Below are positions 35,001-42,875 of a stretch of DNA of 64,000 nucleotides, one piece after another. How positions within the stretch are numbered: position 1 is the first letter of the stretch; each line of letters opens with the position of its first letter. The position numbers and the translations under genes are program-made. This stretch comes from Microbacteriaceae bacterium PS02343 (lineage in GTDB: Bacteria > Actinomycetota > Actinomycetes > Actinomycetales > Microbacteriaceae): positions 1 through 64,000 of the forward strand of contig JASCOA010000006.1 of assembly GCA_029959365.1 (NCBI GenBank). The letters run 5' to 3'. A model generated the notes under the pieces. That model was not told the DNA's origin. It did no database searches and saw only the letters and a program-made list of their open reading frames with translations.

Positions 35001-37915
35001 TCGGGGCGCGGCACGATGCCGATGTTGATCGTGCCGATCTGCGTGAGGCCCAGCGTGTCCTGCACGCGGTAGCGGAAGGTGTCGGTGCCGACGCTGTTGG
35101 CGAAGGCCTCGTACTCGAAGCCGGTGCTGTCGCGCTCGACGATGCGGCCGAGCGACGGCGCGCTCGTCTCGCCGAGCAGCACGACGGAGTCGCCGTCGGG
35201 GTCGATGCCGTCGAGGGGCACGTCGATGCGCACCGTGTTGCCGGCGAAGGTGCGGCCGGTCAGCGGCACGGGCAGCGGGGCGCGGTTGGTCGACTCGTCG
35301 GCCGGGCTGACCCGGTACTCGACCCGGGCCATCGCGGTCTCGCCGAACTGGTCGGCGATGCGGTAGCTCACCGTGAACACGCCGGCCTGCAACGGGGCCT
35401 GGTAGCGCACCTTGCCCTGGGTGATGAAGGCCTCGCCGTCGCCGGCGCCGGTGATGTCGACGAGCTCGGGCTCGAGCTCCATCGGCACGCCGTCCGGGTG
35501 GTAGTCGTTGTCGAGCACGTCGACCGAGACGATGTCGCCGGCGCGCACGTTCACGATGTCGTCGACCGCGACCGGCGGCTGGTGCCGCACGAGGGCCGGG
35601 ATCGGCACGATCGAGATGGTGGCGGATGCGGAGTTCAGCCCGTCGGAGATCGTGTACTGGATCTCGATCGGCTCGGTGAGCTGCACACTGCTGGTCAGTC
35701 GCACCTGCGAGAAGGCGAGGGTCTCGACGGCGACCTTGCCCTGCGCGGGACCGGCCTCGACCGACTGGACCGCGAGCACGCGCCCGCTCGGCGAGATGTC
35801 GTTGGCGAGCACCGGGATCGTGACCGGCTCCTCGGCGCGGAGGTACGCGATGTCCTTCACCGCGATCGGCGGCAGCTCGTTCTCCGGGTCGGGCTTCACG
35901 TCGACGCGGATGATGCCGACGCTGGTCATGGCGCCAGCGCCGACCGTGTAGATCAGGTAGTAGGTGCCGGCCGTCGCGGAGGAGACCGTGAAGGTGCCGC
36001 GGTCGGTGTTCTCGGTGACCTCGAGACCCTCGTCGGCGCTGTCGGTGCCGAGCAGCTGCAGTGGGGCGCCGGACGGGCTGATGTCGTTGAGCAGCGGCTC
36101 GACGACGACGGACTCGCCGACGTAGGTCTCCGCGAAGTCGGGCGTGCCGACCGGGTTGAGGGTGCCGGCCTGCACGACCTCGATCGCGAGGGTGCCGGTG
36201 GCCTCGAGGCGCCCGTCGGAGATGACGTACTGCACCTCCTTCACCCCGATCTCGCCGGAGAGGTGCTGGAAGGTGAGGTCGCCGTCGGAGGAGCTCTGCA
36301 CCGAGTCGCCGGACGTCGGCGTGGCCGAGACGAGGTAGACCTCGTCGCCGTCGGGGTCGAGCCAGTCGGTGAGCACGTTGTAGGTGACCGACTGACCCTG
36401 CTCGACCTGGATCTGCGAGTTGCGGAGCGACTCCGGGGCGGAGTTCTCCGCGACATCGCGGATGCTGACGGTGACGTTCGCCGTCGCGACTCCCCCGCGG
36501 CCGTCCTCGACGGTGTAGGTGAAGCGCACCTGGCCGGTGAGACCAGGTGCTGGCGTGAACTGCAGCGTGCGGCCACCGTCGATGAAGTCGAGCACGCCGG
36601 ACGCCTCGCTCACCGGCGCCTCGGTCACGACGAGCACGTCGCCGTCCGGATCGGTGTCGTTCTGCAGCACCGGCAGGATCGTCGTGCGGCCGGGTCGCGC
36701 GCCGAAGACGTCGTCGCGAGCCACCGGCGGGCGGTTCTCCTCCGTGCGGTCGGCGAGGGTGTCCTCGAAGGACTCGGTGGTCGTCTTCTCGTCGCCCTCC
36801 TCCTCCTGCTCGACCTCGGGCGGGGTGACCTCGTCCCAGTTGTCCACGAGTCGCATGTTCGCGTCGACGAGCCAGACGTCGCCGGAGGTGACGTTGTTGA
36901 GGGCGATGACGTCGCGGTTGACGCGGAAGACGAGCTCGCTGCCGGCCGTCGGCTCGGGGATGCGCTGGGTCGCCGGCGCCGCGTCGGTGCACGCGGCCAG
37001 GTACTGCTGGGACAGCGCCCAGGCGCCGTGCGCGCAACCGTTCAGCCAGACCGGCTGGGTGACGTCGTCGGCATCGGTGGCCGGCACGTCGACCTCGGCG
37101 TCGACGACGCGCACCTCGCCGCCGCCGAGCGGCGCGAGCAGCAGCCCGGTGCCGGTGGCGAGCACGACGTCGCCGTTGGCGCCGCCGACCTGCTGCAGGC
37201 GCAGCGCGGGCTCGGGCAGGTCGACGGCCTCGCCGCGCACGATGAGCCGGTTCTCCGACTCGTCGAGGATGACCGGTGTGTCGCCGACGGCGGTGAGCTG
37301 CACGGCGCCGAGCTCGTCGATCTCGGTGACCTGGGGCTTCTCGCCCGGTGCAGCGATCGTCAGCAGCTGGCCCTTCGAGGGGTTCACGGCGAAGACGGTG
37401 CCGTCCTGGGCGGTGACGGCGACGCCGCCGCGACCGAGCGTCGCATCCGCTTCGGTGGTGGCCGGGTCGAAGTTGAACTCGCCGCCCGCGGGCACGACCC
37501 AGAGGTCGCCCGAGTCGGGATCGACGACGCTGAGCACGTCGCTGCCGTAGGAGACCGCGGAGCCGATCGGCAGCTCGGCGCGTCCGGCGAGCGTGGTGGT
37601 GGCCGCGTCGACGCGCTCGATGGCACCGGTGTCCTCGCCGTAGAGGAAGACGTCCTCGCCCTGCTGCACCACGTCGAAGACGGGCGACGAGGCGAAGACG
37701 GCGCCGTTGAGCTCCTCGATCTGGCGGTTCAGCCGGCCGGAGACGAGCTCGGACTGGTTCGTGACCCAGACGTCGCGCGCATTGAGGTCGACCTCGGTGA
37801 CGGGGAAGCCGTCGTGGAGCGCCGCGACGCCGACCAGGCCGCTGACCGTCACGGCGAGTGCTGCGGTTGACGCGATCGCCTTACGGCGCAGTCGCCACCA
37901 GTCCCTCGCCCCCAC
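32048..37915 (-). CDS. Giant surface protein with Ig-like and fibronectin III repeats
   Basis: A 1955-residue protein. A basic start and single hydrophobic helix (about 10-30) anchor or export it; residues 35-390 look like a beta-propeller-type region. About eleven Ig/cadherin-like repeats follow (390-1475, typified by P-P-V-A-x-D-D and V-L-x-N-D), then about four FN3-like domains (1480-1865). The last 85 residues are Trp- and Cys-rich and may form a cell-wall or ligand-binding module. The GTG start at 37915 is chosen because GAGAGAGG lies 7 nt upstream and an earlier start would lengthen the N-terminus ahead of the anchor. Likely the extracellular output or sensor of module B. Confidence 0.88.
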   Translation of the reverse strand: MGARDWWRLRRKAIASTAALAVTVSGLVGVAALHDGFPVTEVDLNARDVWVTNQSELVSGRLNRQIEELNGAVFASSPVFDVVQQGEDVFLYGEDTGAIERVDAATTTLAGRAELPIGSAVSYGSDVLSVVDPDSGDLWVVPAGGEFNFDPATTEADATLGRGGVAVTAQDGTVFAVNPSKGQLLTIAAPGEKPQVTEIDELGAVQLTAVGDTPVILDESENRLIVRGEAVDLPEPALRLQQVGGANGDVVLATGTGLLLAPLGGGEVRVVDAEVDVPATDADDVTQPVWLNGCAHGAWALSQQYLAACTDAAPATQRIPEPTAGSELVFRVNRDVIALNNVTSGDVWLVDANMRLVDNWDEVTPPEVEQEEEGDEKTTTESFEDTLADRTEENRPPVARDDVFGARPGRTTILPVLQNDTDPDGDVLVVTEAPVSEASGVLDFIDGGRTLQFTPAPGLTGQVRFTYTVEDGRGGVATANVTVSIRDVAENSAPESLRNSQIQVEQGQSVTYNVLTDWLDPDGDEVYLVSATPTSGDSVQSSSDGDLTFQHLSGEIGVKEVQYVISDGRLEATGTLAIEVVQAGTLNPVGTPDFAETYVGESVVVEPLLNDISPSGAPLQLLGTDSADEGLEVTENTDRGTFTVSSATAGTYYLIYTVGAGAMTSVGIIRVDVKPDPENELPPIAVKDIAYLRAEEPVTIPVLANDISPSGRVLAVQSVEAGPAQGKVAVETLAFSQVRLTSSVQLTEPIEIQYTISDGLNSASATISIVPIPALVRHQPPVAVDDIVNVRAGDIVSVDVLDNDYHPDGVPMELEPELVDITGAGDGEAFITQGKVRYQAPLQAGVFTVSYRIADQFGETAMARVEYRVSPADESTNRAPLPVPLTGRTFAGNTVRIDVPLDGIDPDGDSVVLLGETSAPSLGRIVERDSTGFEYEAFANSVGTDTFRYRVQDTLGLTQIGTINIGIVPRPETVANPIARDDNVEVAPGRTASVPVLDNDSDPSGYQLQLKSPLLEADEALVTETDGPRVVIEAPETPGFYSLRYQVTNGKGGVADAYVQVNVTPDARPLYPVALDKVLEPEQVVGNDTVDVDLLDGAQNPGGRLTDLVATISGPYADQARLLDDGRTVRVTPGERRVAITYTLTNELDELSGSAFIIVPPASATEDTFPPPFYSGGEQQVDMNGELTLELADILTVPSGQKAVVINAGDARALNSDGTNPIVDEDSLIFRPGTDYRGSASIAFEVTDGENVNDATGRTAFITVPITVGDPDFRDTPPTFSNQRQEIEAGEDAITLDLRDASGHQNPEVLANELRYANFRGSNGGIEASLSGTQLTMSSPRGTRKGTSVTVSFDVQFEDFSVPGQVEIVVVPSAKPLTRTVDDRIDTIERGTSETIDVLANDISYFPADEPLEVIDARLNNGADVDVEVIGGRQIRVSAAAGINAQSAEIVYTVQDPTLDADRNVNGRLLVDVRDAPDQPTMPQVDAGGNRSATVSWRAPSSNNSPITGYTLSWTSSGGDRGSLSPGQLDSPTSTIQTVRNLQPDQEYRFTVVATNAIGDSQPSTPSNPSKPYAEPTKPVPQNPSSTQDGSAIITMSWQPSNGSGRPVTGYRVEIREANGGTATPLPSADGWMSGSTTQQQWTGQTGKSYQFRVMSRNEPGLESGWSDWSSAVTAATGRPAGASFERQGNPVNNEFNFRFTWSGPSAGSEGIYNWRVTGPGVDQSGSGDSGNRATPTIQGRAAGAYTISITNTVNGTVSPATTGSGTAADWPTPNAPGNPSVNKNNNNRGDYGYSISWSAPAGGGPAIAGYRYQINGGGVQTTTSTSVGGLNGSAGQQINLRVWTYTANKESSVATASATMNQAPPPPEPTEWTVSVQTPTCPEQLPRWGNWNGSSCNRDYARGQQVVTCYTVTNNEEWYRVKQGSTGAYYGDGSWFIRSREINPSSPPSGMKPC

Positions 37916-37966
37916 GTGCTGCCTCTCTCGCAAGTCCTCGCCGCGGAGCGCATCCGCAGCGGTGCC

Positions 37967-38024
37967 ACCATAACAGGGGGGCGAACGGCGCTCGAAGCCC
38001 CGCGCATGGGGAGATGTACCCATG
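37967..38024 (-). promoter_or_regulatory. Promoter with module-B palindrome upstream of the surface-protein operon
   Basis: A minus-strand -10 box TATGGT (37972-37967) and, 33 nt upstream, CATGGGGAGATGTACCCATG (38005-38024) with perfect 6-bp arms CATGGG/CCCATG. The remaining bases of the 196-nt gap between the two genes show a copy of GCATCCGC at 37949-37956 and nothing else clear. Confidence 0.55.
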
Positions 38025-38111
38025 CCCATGACGAGCGCACTGCGGTGAGCGAACCACGACGGCGCACCGGTCGAGGGGCGTTCGCGGTTGGCGCTCAGCG
38101 AGCCGTCGTGG

Positions 38112-38828
38112 TCAGTCGGCCGAGGCGTCGTCGGCGGCGCGGTCGAGCAGCGGCAGGTCGTCGGCGCTGATCATCCTGGTGCCGACCGCGTACTCGACGA
38201 GGCGGGCCCGGCGGTTGGTCGCCAGCTTGCCCTTGCCGCCGCGGAGCCCGGCGACGCCGATCTTGTCGAGCTTGTCGCAGACGTTGTCGAGCTTGCGGTT
38301 GAAGGTGGTCATGCTCCAGCCGAGCCGTTCGGCGGCCTGCGCGGAGGTGGGGATCTCGCCGCGCCCCGGCAGATCCTGCTGCAGCACGTGCTCGGCGAGC
38401 GAGACGATCAGCATGCGCTGCGTCGTCGTGAGGGTGACCGGCATGATCGTGGTCTGGCCGATCTCGTCGGCCCGCAGCTGCGAGGTCGTGAAGACGTCGC
38501 TCTCGGCGTGCACGGTGAGGTCGTAGGTGGTCGAACCGGCGCTGAACATGATGTGCATGCGCTCGAAGACGATCGGCAGCCGCGCGCCGGGAGCCAGCCA
38601 CGCCTGGACCTGGCCCGAGGCGTCGGTGACGGTCGCCGAGAGCAGGTTGCCCACGTTGCTCAGCCACCAGAGCCCGGCCTCGCTGTGGATGCGCAGGAAC
38701 CGGCGGTGCAGGTAGGGGTTGTCGTCGACGACCAGGTCGGCCTCGCGGCCGATGAAGAACTCGGTGCCCTCGTCGATCGTGAACCACTCGCCGACGAACT
38801 CCAGCTTGAGACCGCTCACGGTGCGCAT
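38112..38828 (-). CDS. FHA-HTH fusion protein, candidate transcription regulator
   Basis: A 238-residue protein: an N-terminal FHA-like domain (1-110) and a C-terminal helical region (125-210) that reads as a winged or plain helix-turn-helix (T-S-A-Q-A-A-E-R-L-G-W-S-M-T-T-F-N-R-K-L). The FHA part is degenerate: the G-R is kept, but the S-x-x-H and N-G positions read P-Y-L-H-R-R and N-V-G-N. It overlaps the kinase gene by 13 nt, so it is made with the kinase and may carry its signal to DNA, as EmbR does in mycobacteria (analogy). It is the only DNA-binding candidate in module B. Confidence 0.83.
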   Translation of the reverse strand: MRTVSGLKLEFVGEWFTIDEGTEFFIGREADLVVDDNPYLHRRFLRIHSEAGLWWLSNVGNLLSATVTDASGQVQAWLAPGARLPIVFERMHIMFSAGSTTYDLTVHAESDVFTTSQLRADEIGQTTIMPVTLTTTQRMLIVSLAEHVLQQDLPGRGEIPTSAQAAERLGWSMTTFNRKLDNVCDKLDKIGVAGLRGGKGKLATNRRARLVEYAVGTRMISADDLPLLDRAADDASAD

Positions 38829-40453
38829 ACCTCCAGTGGATTCGCGCTCGCGGCGCCGTCGCGGATGACCCAGACCTTCACGCAGACCGTCGCGGCGCCC
38901 TCGACACCCTCGACGGTGATCGTCGCGGACTCGCTCGAGCCCTCGATGAGGCGCGCACCGCCCGCGATGGTCTCGGGCACGTCGACGCGCTGCCAGCGGA
39001 AGCGGTCGGCCTCCTCGAACTCGGGGTTGAGCACCTCGAAGGTGGCAGTGGAGGCGCCGGGGGCGTAGGACGCGGCGGCGAGCTCGGGGGTCGGGGTGAG
39101 CGGGCCGACCGCGCTCTGATCGTCGGGGTCCACCGCTGCGGCGCTCGAGGGCTCCGGCTCCGGCGCGCCGCCGTTGAGCAGCACGCCCACCGTCACGGCC
39201 CCGCCGATGAGCACCACGGCCGCGCCCGCGATGAGCGTCGCGACCAGCCCGCGCTTCGAGCGCGACGCTTCCGGAGCGGACTGCTGCCGGGTCGCGGCAC
39301 CCGGGCGGATGACGGTGCTCTCGTCGACGGGCGCCTGCTGCGGTGCGGGCTGCTGCGGCGCGACCTGCTTCACCGAGCGGACGACGGTGGGCTGCTCGCC
39401 CTGCGGGGACAGGATCGGCGGCTCCTGGACCGGGGGTGCGACGGGCTGCGCATCGATCGTCGCGACCGAGCGCACGCGCGTCTCGTCCTCGCCGCCGACG
39501 GGGCCGCGCTCCGGCTCCGGCACGAACAGGTTGGGCACGTCGATGGCGGTCGGCGCGTAGCCGAGCTCGAGCTCGACGCGCTGCAGCGCCCGGGCGAAGT
39601 CCACGGCGGTGTCGAAGCGCTGAGCGCGGTCGACCGACATCGCCTTCTGCAGCACCGCCGTGAGCGAGCGCGGCAGGTCGGTGCGCTCGAACGGGGTGAT
39701 CTGCCCGCGCTCGATGCGCCCGACGAGGTCGAGCGTGCCGTTCGATCGGCCGCGTACCTCGTAGGGCGTGCGGCCGGCGAGCAGCGTGTGGACGGTCGCG
39801 GCGAGCGAGAAGACGTCGCTGCGCACATCCGGTCGCGGATCGTCCTCGAACATCTCGGACGGCGACCACGGAATCGACATGCCGATCGACTGGTTGCTGC
39901 CGGTGCCCGTCGCGGTCGCCTCGAGCCCTCCCCGGCCGAGCGTCGTCGTGTGCACGGGCAGCTCCTCGAGCTGCGAGGCGATGCCGAAGTCGGTGAGGGC
40001 GGGCCATCCGAAGCTGTTCGTGAGCACGTTGGCGGGCTTGATGTCGCGGTGCAGGATGCCGGCCTGGTGCGCGGTCGCGACGGCGCTGGAGACGCGGATC
40101 GCGACCCGCAGCGCGTCCACGACCGAGAATGGCCGCTGCTTGTACTGCTCGCCGAGGTTCGGCCCCGAGCAGTACTCCATGATCAGGTACGGGCGCCCGT
40201 CCGGCGCGACGTCGGCGTGGTAGATCGAGACGATGTACGGATGAGCGCTGAGCTGCGCCATGAGGTTCGCCTCGGCGACGAAGGCCGCCCGGTTCGCCTC
40301 GGTGAGCTCCTCGGTCAGCAGCACCTTGACGGCGACCTGGCGCCGCGGCAGCTGCTGCTCGTAGAGGAAGACGTCGGCGAAGCCGCCGGAGCCCAGCAGT
40401 CGGACGACCTCGAAGCCCGGGATGACGGGCGGCGTCGACGGCGCGCGCCGCAT
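38816..40453 (-). CDS. PknB-type receptor Ser/Thr protein kinase
   Basis: A 545-residue receptor kinase. All catalytic elements are intact: glycine loop L-G-S-G-G-F-A-D-V, Lys43 in V-A-V-K-V, H-R-D (135-137), D-F-G (155-157). A juxtamembrane linker (about 300-395) holds Thr motifs such as P-T-V-V-R and S-T-V-I-R. One membrane helix lies near 405-425, then an ectodomain of about 100 residues ending with two cysteines (V-C-V-K-V and E-V-C-A-P). It probably phosphorylates the FHA-linked proteins of this operon. ATG shares one base with the preceding FHA stop. PASTA domains are absent. Confidence 0.94.
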   Translation of the reverse strand: MRRAPSTPPVIPGFEVVRLLGSGGFADVFLYEQQLPRRQVAVKVLLTEELTEANRAAFVAEANLMAQLSAHPYIVSIYHADVAPDGRPYLIMEYCSGPNLGEQYKQRPFSVVDALRVAIRVSSAVATAHQAGILHRDIKPANVLTNSFGWPALTDFGIASQLEELPVHTTTLGRGGLEATATGTGSNQSIGMSIPWSPSEMFEDDPRPDVRSDVFSLAATVHTLLAGRTPYEVRGRSNGTLDLVGRIERGQITPFERTDLPRSLTAVLQKAMSVDRAQRFDTAVDFARALQRVELELGYAPTAIDVPNLFVPEPERGPVGGEDETRVRSVATIDAQPVAPPVQEPPILSPQGEQPTVVRSVKQVAPQQPAPQQAPVDESTVIRPGAATRQQSAPEASRSKRGLVATLIAGAAVVLIGGAVTVGVLLNGGAPEPEPSSAAAVDPDDQSAVGPLTPTPELAAASYAPGASTATFEVLNPEFEEADRFRWQRVDVPETIAGGARLIEGSSESATITVEGVEGAATVCVKVWVIRDGAASANPLEVCAP

Positions 40454-41796
40454 CAGTCCTCGCTCACGGTGAAGACGACCCCGCCGCCGAGGTCGATCAC
40501 CGTGCCGACGATGACCGCGGTCGGTTCGCCCTGACGCAGCTTCTGCGGGCTCTTGCCCGGCAGGATCACGTGGGTGCCGTTGCGCGAGTGCAGGTCGGTG
40601 ACGACGACCGTGCCGCCCTCGACGGCGAACTGCACGTGGTTGCGCGAGATGTCCTGGCCGAGCGAGGTGACCGTGACGAGCCGCGGGATCCGGCCGCCGG
40701 GCACCTGGCTGACGCTGGGCGCGCGGCCGACGAGAACCGGCTGATCGAGCGCCTCGACGACGCCGTCGAAGCGCAGCAGGTGCAGGGAGGGCGCCGGCAC
40801 CGCGGCTGGCGCGGACGCGCCGTGCTCTCGGCGCCGCGCGCGCAGCTCGGCGAGGTCCTCGGCCATGACGGTGTGCCCGTCGTGATCGCCCTCGACGGGC
40901 ACGCCGAGGCGGTCGGAGGCGACCGGGTCGGCACCGGAGCGGGACGGGCTCACGATGGTCGCGTCGAGCAGATCGTCGTGCTCGTCGTCGTGCTCGTGAT
41001 CGCCCGCGAGTCCCTCCGCTGCTGCGGGCAGGATCGTCTGCTCCGGCAGGTAGGTCTGCTCGATCAGCGCCTGGTCGGTGGGCTGGCGGCGGGGCATGAC
41101 GGACGTGCGCTCGTCGATCGAGTCGTCGACGACCTCGTCCTCGGACGGCTCGACGGGCGTCTGCACCGCGGGGATCGGCGCGGGCGCCGGGATGATCAGC
41201 GGCTCGGCCGAGGGCACCGGAGCAGCGGGCTCCGCAGGCGGCGCGGCGGGAACGGGCTCGGGCGCGATCAGGGCGGGAGCGATCGGCGCCGACTCGACCG
41301 GTCCCGGCTGCGAGCCGATCGGCGCGGCAGGGGCGGGCTGCGGGACCGGAGCGGACGCGGTCGCGTCGAGCGCCAGCGCGTCGGTGGCGACGATGCCCGA
41401 GACGATCGGCAGCAGCCCGTCCGCGGAGACGGCGGCGGCGTCCGCGCGACGCAGCTGCACGGCGGAGGCGGACGCATCCGCATCCTCCCGCCACGTGGCG
41501 ACTCCGGCGCCGCTGCGCTCGACGCTGCCGCCCGCGGAGGAGACGGTCGCAGCGACGGGGCCGCGCAGGATCGTGCGCAGGCCGCCCTGCGCATCCGATT
41601 CGGCGTAGGCGAAGGAGGGCACCGCGGAGAGCCCGCCCGCGGTGAGGCGGTCGAGCAGGGCGTCCGCGCTCTCGAGCAGCGCCGGCCAGAGGTCGAGCGC
41701 GCGCTCGGCGGAGGCCTCGACGAGCAGCGCGCGGCCGTCGTGCACGAGGGCGAACCAGCCGCCCCCGTCGGTGTGCCGGTAGTGCGTCGCGGTCAT
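40453..41796 (-). CDS. FHA-domain protein with Thr-motif linker
   Basis: A 447-residue cytosolic protein in three parts: an N-terminal folded domain (1-130) of unknown type, a Pro/Ala/acidic linker (130-330) and a C-terminal FHA domain (G-R near 355, D-I-S-R-N-H near 383, L-H-S-R-N-G-T near 405). The linker contains spaced threonines followed by hydrophobic residues (R-T-S-V-M, Q-T-Y-L-P, Q-T-I-L-P, A-T-I-V-S, H-T-V-M-A) that suit phosphorylation by the neighbouring kinase and reading by FHA domains. It lies 1 nt behind PP2C and overlaps the kinase. Confidence 0.86.
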   Translation of the reverse strand: MTATHYRHTDGGGWFALVHDGRALLVEASAERALDLWPALLESADALLDRLTAGGLSAVPSFAYAESDAQGGLRTILRGPVAATVSSAGGSVERSGAGVATWREDADASASAVQLRRADAAAVSADGLLPIVSGIVATDALALDATASAPVPQPAPAAPIGSQPGPVESAPIAPALIAPEPVPAAPPAEPAAPVPSAEPLIIPAPAPIPAVQTPVEPSEDEVVDDSIDERTSVMPRRQPTDQALIEQTYLPEQTILPAAAEGLAGDHEHDDEHDDLLDATIVSPSRSGADPVASDRLGVPVEGDHDGHTVMAEDLAELRARRREHGASAPAAVPAPSLHLLRFDGVVEALDQPVLVGRAPSVSQVPGGRIPRLVTVTSLGQDISRNHVQFAVEGGTVVVTDLHSRNGTHVILPGKSPQKLRQGEPTAVIVGTVIDLGGGVVFTVSED

Positions 41797-41797
41797 C

Positions 41798-42682
41798 TCA
41801 TCCCCTCGCTTGATCTCTGGGCTGGGTCTGCTCGAGGTGCTCGAGCACCTCCGCCGTGTCCATCGACCGGTCCTCGTCGCCGCCGTCGCCGTGCAGGCGC
41901 GAGCGCACCGCGACGACCGTCACGTTGTCGGAGCCGCCGGCCTCGACCGCGGCCGCTACGAGCAGCTCGGCGAGCCCGTCGAGCTCGTCGCCCGGGTGAT
42001 CGCGCTCGAACTCGAGGATCGCCTTGGCGATTAGATGGTCGTCGAGCTCCTTGGTGAGCCCGTCGGAGCAGATCAGGAAGCTCTGCAGACCACCGGCCGG
42101 CAGCAGCCAGACGTCGGCGTCGACCTCGGTGTCGACGCCCACCGCGCGGGTGATGATGTTGCGCTCGGGGTGGGTGGCCATCTGCGCATGGGTGATCGCG
42201 CCGATCTCGAAGAGCTCCTGCACCGCCGAGTGGTCGACCGTGACCTGCTGCAGCCCGGTGTCCGACCACGCGTAGACGCGGGAGTCGCCGATGTTGAAGG
42301 CCATCCAGAGATTGCGCTCGGGCTCGCCCGTCGTGACGAACGCGAGGCCGGCCAGGGTCGTTCCCGCGAGCGCCTGCTCGCCGCCGGGGCCCCGGATGGC
42401 GTGGATGCGCTCGTTGGCCTCGCGGATCGCACCGAGCACGGTGTCGGGGTCGGTCGGACCGTTCGAGCGGATCCGCTCGCCGAACACCTCGACGACGGCC
42501 TGGCTGGCGCGGTCGCCGTAGGCATGACCGCCCATGCCGTCGGCGACGAGCACGACCGGGGGCAGCACGAAGTGGCTGTCCTCGTTGACCCGCCGCACGG
42601 AACCCAGGTCGGTGGCGGCGCTCACCGAGAACGTCACGGAGCCGTTCGGCAGTTCGAACGACACCTCCGGCACAGCGACCAA
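41798..42682 (-). CDS. PP2C-family Ser/Thr protein phosphatase
   Basis: A PP2C of about 294 residues and first gene of module B. Motifs: R-R-V-N-E-D-S, V-A-D-G-M-G-G-H, N-I-G-D-S-R-V-Y, C-S-D-G-L-T-K-E-L, S-D-N-V-T-V-V. It is clearly related to the PP2C of module A. The start is uncertain: TTG 42682 has GAGGGG five bases upstream, while GTG 42688 abuts that ribosome site and GTG 42673 is too far from it. It should oppose the receptor kinase encoded two genes downstream. Confidence 0.9.
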   Translation of the reverse strand: MVAVPEVSFELPNGSVTFSVSAATDLGSVRRVNEDSHFVLPPVVLVADGMGGHAYGDRASQAVVEVFGERIRSNGPTDPDTVLGAIREANERIHAIRGPGGEQALAGTTLAGLAFVTTGEPERNLWMAFNIGDSRVYAWSDTGLQQVTVDHSAVQELFEIGAITHAQMATHPERNIITRAVGVDTEVDADVWLLPAGGLQSFLICSDGLTKELDDHLIAKAILEFERDHPGDELDGLAELLVAAAVEAGGSDNVTVVAVRSRLHGDGGDEDRSMDTAEVLEHLEQTQPRDQARG

Positions 42683-42765
42683 TGGCACCCCTCGACCCGT
42701 ATGACGCCGCGCCGGCCCGACGAGAGCGGGCGGCGCGGGAGCCGGGCGGTGCCCGGCGCGGGACA

Positions 42766-42812
42766 ATGCTAGCGGGCGACGCGGCCCCCGGATGCGGGGA
42801 GCACTCCCCATG
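42766..42812 (-). promoter_or_regulatory. Promoter with module-B palindrome upstream of PP2C
   Basis: A minus-strand -10 box TAGCAT (42771-42766) and, 21 nt upstream, GGGGAGCACTCCCCATG (42796-42812), a third version of the module-B element. It lies in the 193-nt gap shared with the divergent CYTH-CHAD gene, so it could also influence that gene. Confidence 0.5.
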
Positions 42813-42875
42813 TCGCCGCGCGCGCTCGCCGCGAACGCGCACCGCTCCCCCGGCCGCGCACGGTAGACAGGACGG

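Noticed and set aside
31124-37870. A very long open frame on the plus strand opposite the Ig/FN3 gene
   Set aside because: Its translation is Arg/His/Val-rich without domains. High GC content keeps antisense frames open; the minus-strand frame has clear Ig/FN3 repeats, a ribosome site and an export helix.
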